Part shown: positions 12,983 through 15,409 of the stretch, piece after piece
Layout of the letters: the number at the start of each line of letters is the position of its first letter
Position numbering within the stretch: the first letter of the stretch is position 1
Origin: Candidatus Taylorbacteria bacterium RIFCSPLOWO2_01_FULL_50_130
GTDB lineage: Bacteria; Patescibacteriota; Minisyncoccia; Phycocordibacterales; UBA10002
Direction of reading: 5' to 3'
Assembly (NCBI GenBank): GCA_001821155.1
Contig: MHSB01000050.1
Location: forward strand, 1 to 15,409
DNA length: 15,409 nucleotides
Notes under the pieces: model-generated
Database searches by the model: none
The model's input: only the letters and a program-made list of their open reading frames with translations
What the model was told of the DNA's origin: nothing
Made by a program: the position numbers and the translations under genes

Positions 12983-13012
12983 TTGCGTCAACAACGCTCC
13001 TCGCACTATAAT
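12983..13012 (+). promoter_or_regulatory. Promoter of lepB
   Basis: TTGCGT (12983-12988), 18 bp, then a perfect TATAAT (13007-13012). The ATG at 13022 follows after 9 nt, so the mRNA would have at most a few leader bases. Confidence 0.6.
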
Positions 13013-13021
13013 TCTTTCAAC

Positions 13022-13633
13022 ATGGAGGACTTCAGCGAAATTGAGCGAGAAAATATTCCAATGCGGAAAAAGGAAAAGCCGAGCGTGAAGGAATCCATTT
13101 TGGAATTCGTAAAATTCGCGGCTATCGCGGTCATCGTTGTCATCCCGATACGGCTATACGTCGCCCAACCGTTCGTCGTGAGCGGCGCCTCCATGGTGCC
13201 GACGTTTGAAGACGGCAACTACCTTATCATTGATGAGATTTCGTACCGGTTTGAGGAGCCGAAACGGGGTGATGTTGTCGTCTTCCGCTTTCCTCTCTCT
13301 CCATCAAAATTCCTTATCAAGCGGATTGTGGGTCTTCCGAAGGAAACCGTCGCGATAAGCGGAAACAACATTGTGATAAAAAACAAAAAGCACCCGGACG
13401 GCTTCCTCTGGAAGCAGGGCGTTTTTAACTCCTCAGGGAGTCGCATCGATGTTACCGTCTCTCTCCAAGCGGACGAATACTTCGTGCTCGGTGATAATCG
13501 GGGTGAAAGCGCGGACTCGAGAATTTGGGGCGCGCTCAAGCGAGAATTCATCGTCGGCCGGCCGCTTATACGACTTTTCCCGCTGACGGACATAGAGGTT
13601 TTTCCAGGAGAGTGGGGAGAAGTTGCCCCGTGA
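13022..13633 (+). CDS. lepB: Signal peptidase I
   Basis: LepB removes signal peptides from exported proteins at the outer face of the membrane. Numbered from the ATG at 13022 (203 residues), a basic N-terminus (MRKKEKPSVK at 14-23) leads to one membrane segment at about 29-47. The catalytic Ser57 is in SGASMVPT (box B). Lys100, in IKRIVGLP (box D), is the general base, and GDNRGESADSR (157-167) is box E. The short form with a single membrane segment is typical of Gram-positive and CPR enzymes. A TTG-initiated longer frame (12902) is rejected because the perfect TATAAT at 13007 lies within it and the added residues show no family similarity. It is divergent from pth. Confidence 0.94.
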   Translation: MEDFSEIERENIPMRKKEKPSVKESILEFVKFAAIAVIVVIPIRLYVAQPFVVSGASMVPTFEDGNYLIIDEISYRFEEPKRGDVVVFRFPLSPSKFLIKRIVGLPKETVAISGNNIVIKNKKHPDGFLWKQGVFNSSGSRIDVTVSLQADEYFVLGDNRGESADSRIWGALKREFIVGRPLIRLFPLTDIEVFPGEWGEVAP

Positions 13634-13710
13634 CATCCGGCCGGCGCAATGCGGTGCAGCTCGCGAAAAGTGGTTTCTGAAGACGACGCGCGGCGTAAAC
13701 CCCCACATCT

Positions 13711-13778
13711 TGTCCCCTCATCAAACTAATCTCTGGTTTGGGGACAGGAAAAATCCCAACCCTGCGCGCAAGCGCGGG
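13711..13778. repeat. Stem-loops downstream of lepB
   Basis: TGTCCCC...CAAAC (13711-13726) pairs with GTTTG-GGGACA (13736-13746) as an interrupted hairpin. A second hairpin of 7 bp with a GCAA tetraloop follows at 13761-13778. No T-run is present. They may end the lepB transcript about 80 nt after its stop codon. The rest of 13634-13793 shows nothing I can name. Confidence 0.45.
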
Positions 13779-13793
13779 ACATTACACACAAGG

Positions 13794-13966
13794 AGATGGT
13801 TACAAAACTATTTTTAAGCGAAATTTAGGACTTTTTGTTCGAGACGAGGAAAGCCAGCAAAATGATTGAGGCGTAGCCCGGCTACGACGAAAATCATTTT
13901 GCGCCAGCTTGACGAAGTATCGGACAAAAAGGACAAATTGCAGCAAGAATAGTTTTGTAATCTTCT
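13794..13966. repeat. Long imperfect palindrome of about 173 bp
   Basis: The outer arms GGTTACAAAACTATT (13798-13812) and AATAGTTTTGTAATC (13948-13962) pair at 14 of 15 positions. Similarity continues inward (GACTTTTTGTTCGA with TCGGACAAAAAGGAC, AAAATGATT with AATCATTTT) to a centre of CGTAGCC-C-GGCTACG at 13872-13886. The element can fold end to end. No flanking duplication is visible and there is no credible gene inside. It differs in sequence from elements A and B. Confidence 0.75.
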
Positions 13967-14061
13967 CAAGGTGCGGGGGTAAAGTATTTATGTCGCAACG
14001 CATCAGTTGGTACTAGCGCTCATCACAAAGTCTAGGAAGTAGCGCCGCGGCAGGTTTGTGG

Positions 14062-15409
14062 ATGAGTGCTATGCTCGAAGCTATGTCTGCCTCTCACACC
14101 AGCATAAAAATGACCCCCCTCCATCAGCGCCTGGAAGACAAGCAAATCTCTCGGCGCGGTGATCGCGCTTTCGAGACGCTCGTCGCGCCGGTTCGCGCCG
14201 GAAAAAAAGAGTCGGAGCGACATAAAACTTCCCATGCGAAGTTGTTCATTGAATACAGAAATATTGACCCGGCAGTGGAAACGGCGCTGTACTACGGATT
14301 TACACCATTGCCCGCTCCCCTTCTCATCACGAAGAAGGACAAGGATGCGGCGCGGGGCATTGATGAAGAAATAAAATCTGACATATATTCCATAACGCCG
14401 ATGCTGGAGGAACGGATTGCGATGCTCCGGTATGCCGCGGAAAACGGATTGAAAGAGGAGCAGCCGGCGATGTTTTGCGCGGAAGTGCTCACCGGACCGC
14501 CGATAAGAAGAAAGGCGGATCAGCGGCGGCTCCTCTTTGACATCATCGGAACACGAAGTAGCATCGCGGACGCAACACTCATTCAAACGGCGCTTGCGAC
14601 GCTTCGGGAATGCGCACATGAGAATCTTACGCTCTCCATAAACAGCGTCGGAGACCGCGAGTCAATGAGCCAATTCGTCCGGGAACTTGGCAATTATTAT
14701 CGCAAGCACGTGACGGCGCTCCCGCAAAGCTGCAAAACGCAGCTTAAAAAAAGCCCGTTTGAGCTCCTTACTTGCGCACATCCCGAATGCCGCGCTCTCT
14801 TTGAGGAAGCCCCAAAGCCGATGGGGTTTTTGGGAGACGAAAGCCGCCGGCATTTCAGGGAAGTGCTTGAATTTCTTGAGGAACTGGAAATCCCCTACAA
14901 AATAGACCATGCCCTCGGCGGTAACCGCTCATTCGCGAACGAGACCATATTTGATATTCGGGAAACAATGCCCGATGGAACTTCACAGCGTCTCTCGTAT
15001 GGCATGCGCTACGATAATCTCGGCAAACGGCTCGGCTTGCGGTCCGAACTGCCTTCAGTCGGAGTAAATGTGTTACTCGTGCGCGATAAGCGCGAGCGAA
15101 AGGAGCGGCGCGCTATCCGCTTCAAAAAGCCGCTTGTCTTTCTGCTGCAGCTTGGTTTCTACGCTAAACTTAAGAGTTTGCGCGTCATTGAGATGTTGAG
15201 GAAGGCCCATATTCCCATTCATCAGGCGCTTTGTCGGGACAAACTCGTCTCGCAACTTTCGGTTGCGGACCGGCTCAAGATTCCCTACTCCATCATCCTC
15301 GGACAGCGCGAGGCCTTGGAAAATTGCGCCATCATACGAAACACCGAGACACGCGCCCAAGAAACCGTTCGACTCGATAATCTCGTTGAGCATTTAAAGA
15401 AAATGAAAA
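14062..15409 (+). CDS. Histidyl-tRNA-synthetase-like protein lacking catalytic motifs (3' end beyond window)
   Basis: The open frame runs off the right edge (449 codons visible). The overall order is that of HisRS: YYGFTPLPAPLL near residue 75, then the LTLSINSVGDRES segment matching HisRS L-x-x-x-x-N-S-x-G, a YYRKH and L-x-x-C-x-x-x-L-x-x-x-P-x-x-L-L-x-C region, LEELEIPYKID (273-282), and a class IIa anticodon-binding domain (about 357-449) with SIILGQREALENCAIIRN. However, motif 2 (FRxE...REFHQ) is replaced by VLTGPPIRRKADQRRLLFD (142-160), and the HisRS motif RGLDYYxRTxFE reads GNRSFANETIFD (287-298), so key arginines are missing. It is probably not a synthetase. A tRNA- or nucleotide-sensing role is inference. 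HisZ is less likely because HisZ lacks the C-terminal domain. The start is uncertain: ATGs at 14062, 14071, 14083 and 14110 are all in frame and none has a good Shine-Dalgarno. Confidence 0.82.
   Translation, partial: MSAMLEAMSASHTSIKMTPLHQRLEDKQISRRGDRAFETLVAPVRAGKKESERHKTSHAKLFIEYRNIDPAVETALYYGFTPLPAPLLITKKDKDAARGIDEEIKSDIYSITPMLEERIAMLRYAAENGLKEEQPAMFCAEVLTGPPIRRKADQRRLLFDIIGTRSSIADATLIQTALATLRECAHENLTLSINSVGDRESMSQFVRELGNYYRKHVTALPQSCKTQLKKSPFELLTCAHPECRALFEEAPKPMGFLGDESRRHFREVLEFLEELEIPYKIDHALGGNRSFANETIFDIRETMPDGTSQRLSYGMRYDNLGKRLGLRSELPSVGVNVLLVRDKRERKERRAIRFKKPLVFLLQLGFYAKLKSLRVIEMLRKAHIPIHQALCRDKLVSQLSVADRLKIPYSIILGQREALENCAIIRNTETRAQETVRLDNLVEHLKKMK

Noticed and set aside
13800..14003. 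67-codon minus-strand frame over the long palindrome
   Set aside because: The peptide is produced by the palindrome and has no independent support.
14032..14619. 195-codon minus-strand frame opposite the HisRS-like gene
   Set aside because: The plus-strand frame shows family motifs along its whole length, so the minus-strand frame is its shadow.

Overview
The window looks like chromosomal DNA of a Patescibacteria (Candidate Phyla Radiation) bacterium, probably Parcubacteria-like. The evidence is the short housekeeping genes, the small charged coiled-coil proteins, the CPR-style DUF167 and small unknown proteins, a MurA carrying an N-terminal helix-turn-helix, and intergenic DNA full of inverted repeats. 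I cannot place it more finely without a search. No rRNA, tRNA, CRISPR array or complete transposon was found.

Layout. At 1-102 lies the N-terminus of a serine recombinase on the minus strand, cut by the window edge, preceded by a nested inverted repeat. About 650 bases without a convincing gene follow, containing a row of perfect stem-loops. The plus strand then carries HTH-MurA (880-2394), a small unknown protein (2458-2739), peptide deformylase and methionyl-tRNA formyltransferase (2826-4311). A terminator separates these from minus-strand genes: a primary-type sigma factor (4360-5250), a hairpin-rich gap (5323-5776), a membrane-anchored cyclophilin, a ribosome hibernation factor, two charged coiled-coil proteins, a DUF167 protein, another coiled-coil protein and a zincin-type metallopeptidase (to 10388). 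Divergent from the last is ribosomal protein S1 (10579-11745). Peptidyl-tRNA hydrolase (minus) and signal peptidase I (plus) form a second divergent pair. A histidyl-tRNA-synthetase-like gene runs off the right edge.

Function. The recognisable genes centre on translation and its quality control: formylation by fmt, deformylation by def, peptidyl-tRNA recycling by pth, S1, HPF and the HisRS-like protein. The others serve the cell envelope (murA, lepB, the anchored cyclophilin) and transcription (sigma factor). At several genes a -10 box lies only 6-11 nt before the start codon, which suggests leaderless mRNAs. The sigma factor gene is the clear exception, with a strong Shine-Dalgarno.

Most unusual signals. 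(1) Degenerate tandem repeats with an exact 7-nt period, mostly four units long, sit on start or stop codons of def, fmt, rpsA and pth, and also lie in frame inside fmt and pth. (2) Two related non-coding palindromic elements (8517-8660 and 12023-12189) share terminal inverted repeats. The first has a 5-bp target duplication; the second abuts a truncated reading frame. (3) The HisRS-like protein keeps the class II fold signature and the anticodon-binding domain but lacks the catalytic motifs. (4) MurA is fused to an XRE-type helix-turn-helix.
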